From: Bosea vaviloviae
GTDB taxonomy: Bacteria > Pseudomonadota > Alphaproteobacteria > Rhizobiales > Beijerinckiaceae
Assembly (NCBI RefSeq): GCF_001741865.1
Contig: NZ_CP017147.1
Coordinates: 3,711,001 to 3,775,000 of the forward strand
Length of the DNA: 64,000 nucleotides
Direction: 5' to 3'
Part shown: positions 41,427 to 51,121 of the stretch, piece after piece
How the letters are laid out: each line of letters begins with the position of its first letter
Numbering within the stretch: position 1 is the stretch's first letter
Notes under the pieces: model-generated
Database searches by the model: none
What the model was told of the DNA's origin: nothing
Seen by the model: only the letters and a program-made list of their open reading frames with translations
Made by a program: the position numbers and the translations under genes

Positions 41427-42479
41427 TCAGCGGCGCAGCCGCGTCCAAACACCATCGCGGATCTCGCGTGCCTTGAGCGAGCAATCCTTGACCGGCCTGA
41501 ACCTGGCCTTCAAGGCTTCCGGCGGGTTGATCGCTGGATTGTCGCGAAGGTCCGCTTTGAGCAACTCCTCGGCGCCTTTGATGGCATTGTTGTAGCCGCT
41601 GAAATTCGAGGCCTCGGCGGCGTTCTTCGGGACCATCATCCAGTTGAGGAAGATCTTGGCGCTCTCGGGGTTGGATGCACCCTTGGGAACAGCAAAATTG
41701 TCGCCCCAAAGATTCATCCCCTCCGTCGGATAGACGAAGACGGCGGTCGGGAGCTTGGCACGCGAACGGTGCGACGCGCCGTTCCACTGCTGGTGCATGA
41801 TGACTTCGCCGGCCGCGACGCGGTCGATCGTGCCGGTCGAGGAATAGATCTTGATATGCGGCTTCTGCTTTTCAAGCAGCGTCAGGATTTTCTGGCCGTC
41901 TGCGGGATCTTCGCTGCAGGTGTCGAGCCCAAGATAGAGCGCGGCCGCGCTGTAGACCTCGCCCTGATCGTTGAGCACAGCAATCTGACCCGAGAGCTCG
42001 GGCCGCGGCTCGAAGAATTCCTTCCAGCTCTCGGTCAGCTTGCCGCCCGGCACCTTGGCGGAATCATAAGTGAATCCGGTCGAACCCCAGAGATAAGGCA
42101 CCGAATATTCGCGGCCGGGGTCGGTGGCGGGCCGGTCGTGAGGCGCGGCGACGTTGCCGAAATTCGGCATTTTTGCCGCATCGACCTTCAGCAGGAGCCC
42201 GGACTTGATCATCGTCGCCAGGATGGAATTGCTGGGAACGACGATGTCGTAACCGCCGCCGCCGGCCTGCAGCTTGGCGAGCATCGTGTCGTTGCTGTCG
42301 TAGACGTCGAGGCTGACCTTGATGCCGGTCTCCGCCTCGAAGCGCTTGATCAGATCGGGCGGCACGTAATTGGCCCAGCTGTAGAGCAGGAGCTGCTTCG
42401 ACTGGGCGAGCGCGGCGGCGGGCGTGGCCGCGATCGCGAGCGCTGCGAGAACCGCGCGGAATCGGGTGGCTATCATCAT
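41427..42479 (-). CDS. spermidine/putrescine-type ABC transporter substrate-binding protein
   Basis: Periplasmic PotD/PotF-type binding protein of 350 residues. A signal peptide (MMIATRFRAVLAALAIAATP) is followed by the typical mature start KQLLLYSWANYVPPDLIKRF, then DVYDSNDTMLAKLQAGGGGY, DIVVPSNSILATMIKSGLL and VPYLWGSTGFTYDSAKV. These are the two-lobe markers of polyamine binding proteins. It is the last gene of a six-gene operon and overlaps the upstream permease by four bases. Polyamine specificity is inferred from family and from the amine-oxidase neighbour. Confidence 0.88.
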   Translation of the reverse strand: MMIATRFRAVLAALAIAATPAAALAQSKQLLLYSWANYVPPDLIKRFEAETGIKVSLDVYDSNDTMLAKLQAGGGGYDIVVPSNSILATMIKSGLLLKVDAAKMPNFGNVAAPHDRPATDPGREYSVPYLWGSTGFTYDSAKVPGGKLTESWKEFFEPRPELSGQIAVLNDQGEVYSAAALYLGLDTCSEDPADGQKILTLLEKQKPHIKIYSSTGTIDRVAAGEVIMHQQWNGASHRSRAKLPTAVFVYPTEGMNLWGDNFAVPKGASNPESAKIFLNWMMVPKNAAEASNFSGYNNAIKGAEELLKADLRDNPAINPPEALKARFRPVKDCSLKAREIRDGVWTRLRR

Positions 42480-43291
42480 GAATTCTTATCTCCCCTTGTT
42501 TGGTTGGCAGGCGTGGTTCCACTTCGGAAGACGATGGCGACGACCACGACCGAAGCCAGCAACAGGAGTGTCGACAGCGCATTGACCTCCGGCGTGATGC
42601 CGGTGCGGATCATCCCGTAGATGTAGACGGGCAGCGTCGTGGCGCCGGGACCGGCGACGAAATAGGTGATGACGAAATCGCCGAGCGAGCTGATGAAGGC
42701 GAGCAGCGCTCCGGCGAAGATGCCCGGAGCGAGCAAAGGCAGTTCGATGCGCATAAAGCGTCGCCATGCGGGCGCGTAGAGATCGCTCGCTGCCTCCCCG
42801 AGTGCAGGGTCTAGCGCAGCCAGGCGCGAACGGATCGGATAATAGGCGAACGGGATGCAGAAGACCGTATGCGCGAGAATGACCGACATCAGCCCCAACC
42901 TCACCCCCACGAGCACGAAGAGCATGAGCAGCGCAACCGCGGTGACGATTTCGGGGATGAGCAGCGGTAGGCCGAGCAGGCCCTCGACAGCGGTGCGGAC
43001 GCGGCCGCCTGAACGCGCGATACCGAGCGCGGCGGACGTCGCGGCAGCGGTGGCAAGGATGGTCGCGGCCGCCGCCACCGTCAGCGAATTGCCGATGGCG
43101 ATGAGCATTGTGTCGTTGCCGAGCGCCTGAGCGTACCAGTGCAGGCTGAAGCCGGTCCAGATCGTCGTCATGTCGCTCGCATTGAACGAGAGCACCACGA
43201 GCACGATGATCGGCACGTAGAGGAAGAGCATCGCCAGCGCGGAGAGGACTGCGGTGCCGGGAAGGCGGAGAGGATGCCGGGTCTCGTTCAT
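42476..43291 (-). CDS. polyamine ABC transporter permease (PotC/PotI type)
   Basis: Inner-membrane permease of 271 residues with six predicted helices. The first helix region is AVLSALAMLFLYVPIIVLVV. The binding-protein-dependent transport signature EAASDLYAPAWRRFMRIELP lies on the cytoplasmic EAA loop that contacts the ATPase, followed by LLAPGIFAGALLAFISSLGD, the usual PotC continuation. It overlaps both neighbouring genes by four bases (ATGA junctions), so expression is tightly coupled. It pairs with the PotB-type permease at 43288. Confidence 0.9.
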   Translation of the reverse strand: MNETRHPLRLPGTAVLSALAMLFLYVPIIVLVVLSFNASDMTTIWTGFSLHWYAQALGNDTMLIAIGNSLTVAAAATILATAAATSAALGIARSGGRVRTAVEGLLGLPLLIPEIVTAVALLMLFVLVGVRLGLMSVILAHTVFCIPFAYYPIRSRLAALDPALGEAASDLYAPAWRRFMRIELPLLAPGIFAGALLAFISSLGDFVITYFVAGPGATTLPVYIYGMIRTGITPEVNALSTLLLLASVVVVAIVFRSGTTPANQTRGDKNS

Positions 43292-44172
43292 GATGCAAGC
43301 CGCTCCCGCCGCTTCACGCTGGCCAGCAGTGCCAGCGAAACCAGGAGAACCAATACGAGAACGAGCGCCAGCGCGGCGCCGAACGGCCAGTTGCGCGAGG
43401 CGCCGAACTGGGCCTGGATCAGGTTTCCGATCATCAGCGACTTACCGCCCCCCAGCAGTTCCGGGCTGACATAAGCCCCCAGGCAGGGCACGAAGACGAG
43501 GATGGCGCCAGCGGCAATGCCGGGCGCCGCCAGCGGCAGGACCACGCGCGAGAGCACGCGCCAGCGATCCGCGCCGAGGTCGAAGGCTGCCTCGATCAAA
43601 CGCCGGTCGATGCGCTCGAGCGCGACATAGATCGGCAGAATCATGAAGGGCAGGAAGGAATAGGTCAGGCCGATCCCTGTCGCGAGCGGCGTGTAAAGGA
43701 TGTCGAGCGGCGGCGTGACGAGCCCGGTTGTCGCGAGTGCGCTGTCGAGCGGGCCGCCATTGCGCAGGATCAGGATCCACGCAAAATTCCGGACCAGCAG
43801 GTTCGTCCAGAACGGGACGGTTACGAGGAACAGCATCAGGGCCGCGCGGCGCGGCGTCAGGCTCGCCATGTAGAGAGCCGTCGGGATTCCCAGCGCCAGC
43901 GTGACCGCCGTGGTGATGGCCGCAAGCCGGAACGAGCGCAGGATGATCGCGATATAGTCGCTGTTGAAGGCGATCTGTCCCGCCAGATCCCGCTCGAACA
44001 GCAGCTTCTCATAAGCGATGGCCGTGTGCTGGCCCCAATTGACGCCTCCGAAGGCGCCGCGCTCTAGGGTCGAGACATAAAGCATCAGGCCGACCGGCAC
44101 GAGCATGAACACGATCAGGAAGAGTGCAGCCGGCGCCGTCAGCAGCCCAGGAGAGGTCCGGATCGCACTCAT
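43288..44172 (-). CDS. polyamine ABC transporter permease (PotB/PotH type)
   Basis: Inner-membrane permease of 294 residues with an N-terminal helix [20 protein letters not shown] and five more. A large periplasmic loop ([20 protein letters not shown]) follows helix 1, as in PotB/PotH. The EAA loop is [20 protein letters not shown], directly followed by [20 protein letters not shown]. It overlaps the ATPase gene and the PotC-type gene by four bases each. With them it forms the polyamine importer of the operon. Confidence 0.9.
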   Translation of the reverse strand: MSAIRTSPGLLTAPAALFLIVFMLVPVGLMLYVSTLERGAFGGVNWGQHTAIAYEKLLFERDLAGQIAFNSDYIAIILRSFRLAAITTAVTLALGIPTALYMASLTPRRAALMLFLVTVPFWTNLLVRNFAWILILRNGGPLDSALATTGLVTPPLDILYTPLATGIGLTYSFLPFMILPIYVALERIDRRLIEAAFDLGADRWRVLSRVVLPLAAPGIAAGAILVFVPCLGAYVSPELLGGGKSLMIGNLIQAQFGASRNWPFGAALALVLVLVLLVSLALLASVKRRERLAS

Positions 44173-45245
44173 GCCGGGAAGACCCGGACTGCGTCGGCGG
44201 GAAAGGCGAACCCCGTGGCCGTGCCGATCAGTCCTGCTGCCGCGATGCTGCCGGGCAGGCGCGCCCGCAATTCGCCCCCGCCCGCAAGCGCGGCATGCAC
44301 GACGAGGTCGCTGCCGCGATAAACCGCCGTCTCCACGGTACCGTGCAACAGGCCGGGCTCGGCCGCGCCGAGCGTGATGCGCTCGGGCCGGACGACCAGC
44401 ACGGCCTTTGCTCCCTCAGTCAGCCCTTGCGCCTCGGCGACGGGCATGACGGCCTCGCCGGAGCCGATCGCGAAGCGCCCGCCTGCGCCGCTGCGTCCGA
44501 GGCAGGTCGCATTCCAGAAATTCGCCTCGCCGATGAACTCGGCGACGAAGAGATTGGTCGGCCTGTCATAGAGGCTTTCCGGCGAGCCGACCTGCATGAC
44601 CACGCCGTCGCGCATCACCGCCAGGCGATCGGACATGGCGAGCGCCTCTTCCTGGTCGTGCGTCACGAACACGAAGGTGATACCCGTTTCGGTCTGGAGC
44701 CGCTTGAGTTCGATCTGCATCTCGCGCCGCAACTTGAGATCGAGGGCAGACAACGGTTCGTCGAGCAGCAGCACCTTCGGCGCCGGAGCCAAAGCGCGCG
44801 CCAGCGCGACGCGCTGCTGCTGGCCCCCGGAGAGCTGGGCCGGACGACGCTCGCCCATCCCGTCGAGGCGGACCAGACGCAGCATCTCCGCGACGCGGGA
44901 CTTGACGGTGTCGCGCGGCTGCCCGAGCATTTCGAGCCCGAAACCGATATTCTCCGCCACGCTCATATGCGGAAAAAGCGCATAGCTCTGGAAGACGGTG
45001 TTGATCGGCCGCAGATTTGGCGGGGTCTGGCCCAGGAGCTTACCGTCCAGGCTGATCTGCCCGGAATCGGGCATGCCGAACCCTGCGATCAGCCGCAGCA
45101 GCGTGGTTTTGCCGCAGCCGGACGGGCCGAGCAGCGTGAAGAACTCGTTGCGGCGAATGTCGAGCGAGACGCCGGCCAGTGCCGGCTGGGCCGCGCCTGA
45201 ATACCGCTTCGAGACCTCGGAGATGGCGACGATGGTGTCGTTCAT
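44169..45245 (-). CDS. polyamine ABC transporter ATP-binding protein (PotA/PotG type)
   Basis: ATPase of 358 residues. Walker [22 protein letters not shown]-loop [13 protein letters not shown], signature [20 protein letters not shown], Walker [18 protein letters not shown] and the switch His in [18 protein letters not shown] are all present. The C-terminal 110 residues form a TOBE domain ([15 protein letters not shown]). The ATG at 45245 ([17 protein letters not shown]) is chosen; the frame is open upstream only because it is antisense to no stop, and that part overlaps the oxidase gene. It energises the two permeases downstream. Confidence 0.92.
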   Translation of the reverse strand: MNDTIVAISEVSKRYSGAAQPALAGVSLDIRRNEFFTLLGPSGCGKTTLLRLIAGFGMPDSGQISLDGKLLGQTPPNLRPINTVFQSYALFPHMSVAENIGFGLEMLGQPRDTVKSRVAEMLRLVRLDGMGERRPAQLSGGQQQRVALARALAPAPKVLLLDEPLSALDLKLRREMQIELKRLQTETGITFVFVTHDQEEALAMSDRLAVMRDGVVMQVGSPESLYDRPTNLFVAEFIGEANFWNATCLGRSGAGGRFAIGSGEAVMPVAEAQGLTEGAKAVLVVRPERITLGAAEPGLLHGTVETAVYRGSDLVVHAALAGGGELRARLPGSIAAAGLIGTATGFAFPADAVRVFPA

Positions 45246-45258
45246 GGTGCGCTTTCGG

Positions 45259-46557
45259 TCACGGCTGGCCTCCCGCCTTGCGAGCGCGAGGGCGCTTGAA
45301 CCAATCCTCGAACTGATGGCGCCAGTAGATGAATTGGAACGCGGCGCGGCCGTAGGTGCCGCCGGCGAAGGGCAGCCCGAACGGCGCGAAATGGCGATGG
45401 CGGTCGTCGCCCTCGGCAATGGCCGACGCGATCAACTCGCCTGCGAGCGTGGTATTGACGAGGCCGAGCCCACCAAAGCAGGCGGCGGCCCAGAGGCCCT
45501 CCGCGAGAGGCCCGATGACGGGCATTCTGTGCCGGGCGATTGGTATCAGCCCGGACCAGGCGCTTTCGATCTCGAGATCGGCCAGTTGCGGATAGATTCG
45601 CGCAATGTCGCGCTTCAAAAGGCCGCGCAATGTCTCCGGTGCATATTCGAAGGCACTGGCCCTGCCGCCCCAGAGCAGGCGGCCGTCGGGCAGCACGCGA
45701 TAGTAATCCGTCGCGACGCGCGTATCGGACACCGCGAAGCCGGTGCGGATGGCATCACTGAGCTGCTTGGATGCGGGCTTCGTGGCGACGACGAAGGATG
45801 CGACCGGCACCGTGGCGAGCCCCAGGCCGGTATGCAGCATTCCCTGATGCGCGCCGCCGGCCAGCACGACATGACGCGCCATTACCGAGCCGGACCGGGC
45901 GACGACCTTCCGCGCAGCGCCGGCCGCCTCGATCGCGACGACCTCCGCCCCCTCGTGAAGTCGTGCGCCCGCCGCGGCAGCGGCATGCGCCATCCCGCGC
46001 GCCAGATTGAGGGGCTGGATTTGCAGGGAAGCCGGATTGAGGAAACCGTCGGCATAGGCCTCCGTCGCCAGCAAACCGCGAAGCTCCCCTGGGGGTAGAT
46101 GGACGAGACCCGCTGCGAAATGCTCGTTCATCCAGCCGACACGCTCACCCAGCGTGTCGGGCTGCCAGGCCATGCGGCAGCGCAAGGCGCCGTGGCCCTG
46201 CAAGGTGTCGGGGCCGAGCGTTTCCGCGCGGCGGCCGACGACCGAGAGCGCCTCCGCGCTCAGGCGCCAGAGTGCAGCGGCGTCGGATATCCCACGCTGC
46301 GCGACCAGGTCCCGCATCGACAGCGGATAGCCAGCGCTGGCGAAGCCGCCATTGCGGCCCGACGCACCCCAGCCCATGCGGTTGGCTTCAAGCAGCACGA
46401 CCGATCGTCCACGCTCGGCAAGACCCAACGCCGTCGCCAGGCCGGCCAATCCCCCGCCGATCACGCAGGTCTCGGCCTCGCAGTCGCCGTCGAGGGCCGG
46501 CCAATGGGCGTCATCGCTCCGGGTGGCGGCGTAGTGCGTCTCCGGATAGGGCAGCAA
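45259..46557 (-). CDS. FAD-dependent amine oxidoreductase (PuuB/DAO family)
   Basis: Flavin oxidase of 432 residues of the D-amino-acid-oxidase fold (OrdL/PuuB group). The FAD motif [20 protein letters not shown] is followed by [20 protein letters not shown], the marker block of gamma-glutamylputrescine oxidase-like enzymes. The C-terminus has [20 protein letters not shown] and [20 protein letters not shown] for the isoalloxazine site. It lies 13 bases upstream of the transporter ATPase gene and 2 bases after the IclR gene in one operon. Oxidation of an imported polyamine or its gamma-glutamyl derivative is likely, but no puuA-like ligase gene is in view. Confidence 0.86.
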   Translation of the reverse strand: MLPYPETHYAATRSDDAHWPALDGDCEAETCVIGGGLAGLATALGLAERGRSVVLLEANRMGWGASGRNGGFASAGYPLSMRDLVAQRGISDAAALWRLSAEALSVVGRRAETLGPDTLQGHGALRCRMAWQPDTLGERVGWMNEHFAAGLVHLPPGELRGLLATEAYADGFLNPASLQIQPLNLARGMAHAAAAAGARLHEGAEVVAIEAAGAARKVVARSGSVMARHVVLAGGAHQGMLHTGLGLATVPVASFVVATKPASKQLSDAIRTGFAVSDTRVATDYYRVLPDGRLLWGGRASAFEYAPETLRGLLKRDIARIYPQLADLEIESAWSGLIPIARHRMPVIGPLAEGLWAAACFGGLGLVNTTLAGELIASAIAEGDDRHRHFAPFGLPFAGGTYGRAAFQFIYWRHQFEDWFKRPRARKAGGQP

Positions 46558-46559
46558 GT

Positions 46560-47384
46560 TCAGTACCCTCCGCCGGAAATCAGACGGGCGGCGGCAACCG
46601 CCATGGGCGCGAATTTGGCTCGGACCTCGTTTTCGTCATGGTCGGCGAGTGCCATGGCGATGTGAACGGCGCCGCGCGGCCGGCCCTGCATGTCGACGAC
46701 CGGTGCGGCGACCACGATCTCGCCCATCAGCGCTTCCTGTATGCAGACGGCAAAGCCGTCCCGCCCGGCCCGCGCGATCTGCGCCATCACGGCCTCGACA
46801 TCGGTGATGGTGTGTGGCGTTAGCGGCTTGCGCGGGCTGCGGTCGACCAGCGCGCGCGCCTCTTCCTTCGGCAGCAGCGACAGCATCGCCCGACCGCCCG
46901 AGGAGCAGAACGCCGGGATGCGACGTCCGATCACCGTGGCGCCGAACGCCTCGCGCTGGCTCTGGAGCCGCACGACATACACGATATCGAAGCCGTCCAG
47001 CAGGCTCAGATCGACCCGCTTTTGGCAGGATTGCCTGAGGTCGGCGAGATAGGGCGTCGCCAGCTCGACCAGCGGATCGGTGCGCAGATATGCATGCGCC
47101 AGCCCGAGCACGCGCCGCGACAATCTGAATCGCCGCGTCGTGGGGTTCTTTTCGAGATAGCCCAGAGCATGCAGCGTAAAGGCGAAACGCTGCGCGGCGC
47201 TCTTGTCCAGTCCTGTCTTCGCCGCGATCTCCGTCACACCGACATCGCGCCGCTCGTTGCCGACCGCTTCAAGCACGGCGAAGCCGCGCTCGAGCGAGGT
47301 CACGAAAAGCGAATTCGCCTGCGCTGGGGGCTCCGTCCCAATGGAGACAGAAGGATCCTTGCTGATCGCCAATTTGCCCCTCAC
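46560..47384 (-). CDS. IclR-family transcriptional regulator
   Basis: Regulator of about 274 residues. The N-terminal winged helix has FVTSLERGFAVLEAVGNERR and TEIAAKTGLDKSAAQRFAFT, then LHALGYLEKNPTTRRFRLSR. The effector domain carries VIGRRIPAFCSSGGRAMLSL and FAVCIQEALMGEIVVAAPVV, the usual IclR ligand-pocket blocks. It is the first gene of the six-gene polyamine operon and probably controls it. The start is uncertain: a GTG at 47384 is taken; a TTG at 47372 has a close GAGGGG, and the frame is open to a TTG at 47435. Confidence 0.88.
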   Translation of the reverse strand: MRGKLAISKDPSVSIGTEPPAQANSLFVTSLERGFAVLEAVGNERRDVGVTEIAAKTGLDKSAAQRFAFTLHALGYLEKNPTTRRFRLSRRVLGLAHAYLRTDPLVELATPYLADLRQSCQKRVDLSLLDGFDIVYVVRLQSQREAFGATVIGRRIPAFCSSGGRAMLSLLPKEEARALVDRSPRKPLTPHTITDVEAVMAQIARAGRDGFAVCIQEALMGEIVVAAPVVDMQGRPRGAVHIAMALADHDENEVRAKFAPMAVAAARLISGGGY

Positions 47385-47435
47385 AGCGCTAAGCCCAGGA
47401 AACGCTATGACGCAGCGTCGTCGATTGCAATACAA

Positions 47436-47803
47436 TTCAAAGTATCGCCTGGCGACACAATTTGACGGCGATGCTGCTGTGCAGGATCTCTACTGACCTC
47501 GCCTGCGTTCGATTGGAGGCGTCAATTCAGTGCCATGCTCACAGGGGGCGCTCATCGATGCGAGCCTTGCTGATCGGGCGCAGTGCATTGTTCCAGCCGC
47601 CCGACTACGCATTCCCGAAATCGGACGCCGCCGATGTCGGCTGTGGGTCGCGAGCCCGGCTGTTGGCTGAGCCAGAAAGCGCACGGGCGGCGCGATCTCG
47701 ATCCGACTGGAGAAATTATATCAGTACCGCAAACGGGTAGGCGTTCGCGGTTCTATCCTGAGTGGCGCGCTATTTCACAAGCAAAGATTCGAACTGTCTC
47801 CGC
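47436..47803. other. gene-free stretch
   Basis: About 370 bases upstream of the IclR gene. Short frames here lack ribosome-binding sites and family similarity. AT-rich sequence near 47425-47460 (CAATACAATTCAAAGTATCG) is the likely promoter area of the polyamine operon. Nothing else is recognised. Confidence 0.35.
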
Positions 47804-48487
47804 TCAACCCGCGTGACCACTCATCATGTGGTCAGCCAGGCTGTAGCAGTGGCTCGCCTGATAGGCGTTCCGGCCCCGGTTCATATGCGTCAGGTTGAAT
47901 GCCCGGATGGCCTGCAACGAACGGCGCGCCGCGAGGAATTTGCTGATCGAGGAGAGGCCGCGGACCTTGACGCCGAAAATGTCCTCGCCACGGGGGAAGA
48001 CATAGCTGACGTCTTCCGGCGTCGTCACGCAGCGCTCGAGGAAAGCTTGATCCACCTGGCCCTGATCGAGCGAATGGTCGCTGGTGAAATCGGAAAGATG
48101 CACCAGAAATAGCGCGCGGATGCCCTCGCCATCCGCATAGAGCGAGAAAAGCTCCATCCAGCTCGCATTGACGCGAATGAGCGCCTTGCCCGGTGTCGAT
48201 GGCAGGCAGGAAACCGACCAGTAATGCCGCTCGGTCCGGCTCGGGATCGGGATGCAGTCGCGGCCATATTGCCGGAGAATGTCCAGGACCTCTTGCGCCT
48301 GGGGCCGGCGCAGCAGCTTCTCGAACCGCGCGATGTATTTGAGACGCAGCTCCAGCGACTCCGAGCGCCCATCGGCATCGCGCAGGGTCGTCTTGCCCTG
48401 CATCCAATCGCGCTGCTGCTGGAGATCCAGAAATCGGCGCAGACCGGTGGTGCTTGGGCGGTGGGTCGCGCTCATATCAGGTACCAT
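47804..48487 (-). CDS. uncharacterised protein
   Basis: Soluble protein of 227 residues with ordinary composition for a cytosolic enzyme or sensor and no signal peptide or membrane span. The central part (SRTERHYWSVSCLPSTPGKA, then LIRVNASWMELFSLYADGEG) and the regular C-terminal helix KFLAARRSLQAIRAFNLTHM look folded, but I recognise no domain. Codon use matches the host. It stands alone between the IclR gene and a transporter-gene fragment. The ATG at 48487 or the one four codons later could be the start. Confidence 0.6.
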   Translation of the reverse strand: MVPDMSATHRPSTTGLRRFLDLQQQRDWMQGKTTLRDADGRSESLELRLKYIARFEKLLRRPQAQEVLDILRQYGRDCIPIPSRTERHYWSVSCLPSTPGKALIRVNASWMELFSLYADGEGIRALFLVHLSDFTSDHSLDQGQVDQAFLERCVTTPEDVSYVFPRGEDIFGVKVRGLSSISKFLAARRSLQAIRAFNLTHMNRGRNAYQASHCYSLADHMMSGHAG

Positions 48488-48609
48488 GTCGGCCCAGTCG
48501 GTTCGGATGGGCTATCGGCAATGCGATCAACAGACGGCCCGAATATCACGATGCTCCGGAGCTGAGGTAGTTCTCAGTTTTATCTGCATTGCGACGCCAC
48601 CTTTTCATG

Positions 48610-48807
48610 GCAGGAGCAGCCGGCTGGATCGCGGCGCGGGCCGACCTCGCGCGCAAGATGAACGACATGCTGGTGCAGACCTACACGGTGATCCCGCTCG
48701 TGGATCGCGGCAATATTTCGGGCGCGGCCAAATCGCTCGACGGGGTTTCGATGAACCCCTGGGACAGCGAGCTGTGGGACGTGGCCGGCTGGTCGCGAGC
48801 CAGGTGA
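48610..48807 (+). pseudogene. C-terminal fragment of a peptide ABC transporter binding protein (family 5)
   Basis: The last ~50 codons read ARKMNDMLVQTYTVIPLVDR, GNISGAAKSLDGVSMNPWDS and ELWDVAGWSR, which is the C-terminal end of family-5 (dipeptide/oligopeptide) solute-binding proteins. The other ~480 residues are missing, and the first codons of the open frame are unrelated. No start signal is convincing. It is a leftover of a deleted transporter gene. Confidence 0.8.
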
Positions 48808-48890
48808 GGGCGGCTGCCACCCGCCATCCTGGGTCTTCCGGGGGATGCCCGATCGGATGTCCGGATATCGTGAGACGAACACCGCTACGC

Positions 48891-48996
48891 CCAGAGCGTT
48901 TTCGGGTGAAGCGGGCACCGGTTCGCGTGAAGAAAGTGCATTGTAACAAAGAGATGGAGCTGTTTAACGATACGATTTGATCGGAAATTTCTCTAG
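48891..48996. repeat. ~100-bp palindromic repeat
   Basis: Copy of the main family: AGAGCGTTTTCGGGTGAAGC, CACCGGTTCGCGTGAAGAAA, the inverted end TTTAACGATACGATTTGATC and closing CTCTAG. It lies in the 400-base gap between the binding-protein fragment and the DUF1059 gene; the rest of the gap holds nothing recognisable. Confidence 0.72.
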
Positions 48997-49205
48997 CGTC
49001 GCGTCTTCATAGTGTAAGAGTACTTAGGCCATCGACGAAATGAAGGCTTCCCCAACTAGCGATTGCGTTTGATCTGCGGCAGACTGAGTAGCATCTGTTG
49101 TTGTCATCAATTGTCAATTCCCCTGCGTAAGCGTAGCGTGAATCAAGCCGCTTCCATCCGACCTGATGGAAGGGTGCTCGATATCTTCCAATTGAGGAGG
49201 ATGCC

Positions 49206-49421
49206 ATGGGACGCAAGTTCATCGACTGCCGCGAATTCCCGAGCGAGATGAAGTGCTCGGTCGCGATTACCGCCGATACCGAGGGCGAACTCCTGGAGGT
49301 GGCTGTGCAGCATGCCGTCGCTGTGCACGGGCATCAGGACACGCCCGAGCTGCGGGATCAAATCAAAGGCGCCATCAAAGACGGCACGCCGTCCGAAGAG
49401 GCACCGGGTCGCGCCGCCTGA
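49206..49421 (+). CDS. DUF1059 small protein
   Basis: Protein of 71 residues matching DUF1059 over nearly its whole length: FIDCREFPSEMKCSVAITAD, then LLEVAVQHAVAVHGHQDTPE with the conserved His residues, then LRDQIKGAIKD. An ideal AGGAGG precedes the ATG with six bases between. Such proteins are short, soluble and of unknown function; the Cys and His positions could bind metal, but this is a guess. It is transcribed alone from a promoter in the preceding gap and is convergent with the RidA-family gene. Confidence 0.85.
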   Translation: MGRKFIDCREFPSEMKCSVAITADTEGELLEVAVQHAVAVHGHQDTPELRDQIKGAIKDGTPSEEAPGRAA

Positions 49422-49459
49422 TCGGCAAGTCCTGATCGGCGAGCACCGTCGCCCTCATC

Positions 49460-49861
49460 TCATCCTGCCTGCTGCTCCGAGGTGGTCGGGAGCAGGGCTG
49501 CGGTGATGATGATCTCGATCAGGTCGCCATCGGGCATCACCGACTGCACGAAGGAGCGCACGGGCCCGTAGCCGGCTGGCATCCAGCTCGACCAGGCTTC
49601 GTCGAAGGCGGGCTTGTTGTCGTGATCGGTCACCACGATCTCCGCCTTGACGATGCGCGTGCGGTCGAGGCCGGCATCCCTGAGATAGACCTCGAGGACC
49701 CCCAGCGCGCCCAGCGTTTGCGCCCGGATATCCTGCGTGCGGTCAGGCGAGGTCGCGACCGCCCAGAGGAAGCCGCCTCCGCCCGGCAGATGGTAGATCG
49801 CCACGGCCGATTTGGTGGGAAGCGTCTTGTTGGGGATGCGGGTGATGTCGGTCGCGGTCAT
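49460..49861 (-). CDS. RidA/YjgF family protein
   Basis: Protein of 133 residues with the RidA fold: IYHLPGGGGFLWAVATSPDR, RTQDIRAQTLGALGVLEVYL, VKAEIVVTDHDNKPAFDEAW, and RSFVQSVMPDGDLIEIIITA. Canonical RidA removes reactive 2-aminoacrylate-type enamines and uses an Arg in the R-S-x-V segment near the C-terminus. Here the equivalent reads VRSFVQSVMPDGDLIEI, so the Arg is kept. Several catabolic RidA subfamilies exist and I cannot choose between them. The ATG at 49861 is preferred to one seven codons upstream. Confidence 0.82.
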   Translation of the reverse strand: MTATDITRIPNKTLPTKSAVAIYHLPGGGGFLWAVATSPDRTQDIRAQTLGALGVLEVYLRDAGLDRTRIVKAEIVVTDHDNKPAFDEAWSSWMPAGYGPVRSFVQSVMPDGDLIEIIITAALLPTTSEQQAG

Positions 49862-50021
49862 GTTTCGCTCTTGGGGAGTCAATCTTGGGGCGGTCGATCA
49901 TGGGGCGTATCTGCATATCGGCGCAGGGGTGCAGGACGCCAGCGATTTCAGGGGCGTGTCCGAGCCGATTGCTGGCCTCAAGATCGGTCGCCACAAGCGG
50001 TCGGCGCGCCCATGAACGCGC

Positions 50022-50160
50022 TCACGCCGCGCTGCCGCCATGGCTGGTGGAGGCAAGGAAGGCCTGGAGGCGGGAATGCGCGAAGGTGCTGGTGAGCTCG
50101 GCCGGCTTGCCGCGCGTGAGCACCGCACCGCGCTCCATGACCCAGATCTCGCCGGCTTCC
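50022..50160 (-). pseudogene. decayed copy of the ABC ATPase 3' end
   Basis: The segment aligns base for base, from the stop codon, with the 3' end of the intact ATPase gene at 51247-51385 (offset 1225). It encodes [20 protein letters not shown] then [15 protein letters not shown], against [20 protein letters not shown] and the same ending in the intact gene. Upstream of about 50165 the similarity fades. No Walker motifs are left. The dienelactone hydrolase gene lies between the two copies. Confidence 0.85.
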
Positions 50161-50233
50161 CTCAGGCGCTCATGATGTCCATGCCGGGCAGCAGCTGTCG
50201 AAGGGCTCATGCGAGATGGCGCCGGCCTCCCGC

Positions 50234-51121
50234 TCAGCTAAGGTAGCGCTTGAACCAGCCTATCGTCCGGTCCCAGGCCAATTTGGCGTTCGTCTCGTCA
50301 TAGCGCGGGGTCGAGTCGTTGTGGAAGCCGTGATTGGCGCCAGGATAGATGTACGCTTCATAGGTCTTGCCGCCCGCCTTCAGTGCCGTTTCATAGGCTG
50401 GCCAGCCCGCATTGATGCCGGTGTCGAGCTCACCATAATGGATCAGGAGAGGTGCCTTGATGCGTGCCACATCCTCGGCGCGGGGCTGGCGACCATAGAA
50501 CGGCACGGCGGCGCCAAGCTCCGGATAAGCGACGGCGGCCGCATTGGCCACGCCACCACCATAGCAGAAGCCCGTGATGCCGACCTTGCCGGTGCTTTGA
50601 TCGCTCTTCATAAGGAATTCGATGGCTGCGAAGAAGTCGTTCATCAGCTTCTCGGGACTGACCTGCTGCTGCAGCTGGCGGCCCTTGTCGTCATTGCCGG
50701 GATAGCCGCCGACGGAACTCAGCCCGTCCGGAGCAAGGGCAATGAAGCCGGCCTTTGCGATCCGGCGGGCGACATCCTCGATATAGGGGTTCAAGCCACG
50801 GTTCTCGTGCACGACCACCACCGCGGGGACGCGGCTGGTGGCTTTCGCCGGGGCCACCCAGTACCCTCGCACATCGCCATGGCCCTTCGGAGAGGGGTAG
50901 GTGATATAGCTGGCGACGATATCGGGATCGGTGAACGAGATTTGTTGCGCAAGCGCGTAGTCGGGGCTCATCGAGGCCAGAATTGAGGCGGCCGTCATGC
51001 TGCCCACGGCGAATTTGCCGGCGCGATCCAAGAACTCGCGCTTGGTAATTTTTCCGTGAGCATAAAAATCGTAGAGCTCAAGCAGCTCTTGCGGAAAATC
51101 CTTGGCGGTCAGGCGCTGCAC
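50234..51121 (-). CDS. dienelactone hydrolase family protein, probably exported
   Basis: Alpha/beta-hydrolase of 295 residues. The N-terminal 60 residues have a Tat-like layout (ITKREFLDRAGKFAVGSMTA, then a moderately hydrophobic stretch to YALA), with KR instead of the twin arginine. The catalytic domain shows VPAVVVVHENRGLNPYIEDV, the nucleophile Cys in VGITGFCYGGGVANAAAVAY, the acid in IHYGELDTGINAGWPAY, and the base in YPGANHGFHNDSTPRYDE. This fits carboxymethylenebutenolidase-like enzymes. It is cargo between an intact ABC ATPase gene and a decayed copy of that gene's end. The substrate is unknown. Confidence 0.86.
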   Translation of the reverse strand: MQRLTAKDFPQELLELYDFYAHGKITKREFLDRAGKFAVGSMTAASILASMSPDYALAQQISFTDPDIVASYITYPSPKGHGDVRGYWVAPAKATSRVPAVVVVHENRGLNPYIEDVARRIAKAGFIALAPDGLSSVGGYPGNDDKGRQLQQQVSPEKLMNDFFAAIEFLMKSDQSTGKVGITGFCYGGGVANAAAVAYPELGAAVPFYGRQPRAEDVARIKAPLLIHYGELDTGINAGWPAYETALKAGGKTYEAYIYPGANHGFHNDSTPRYDETNAKLAWDRTIGWFKRYLS

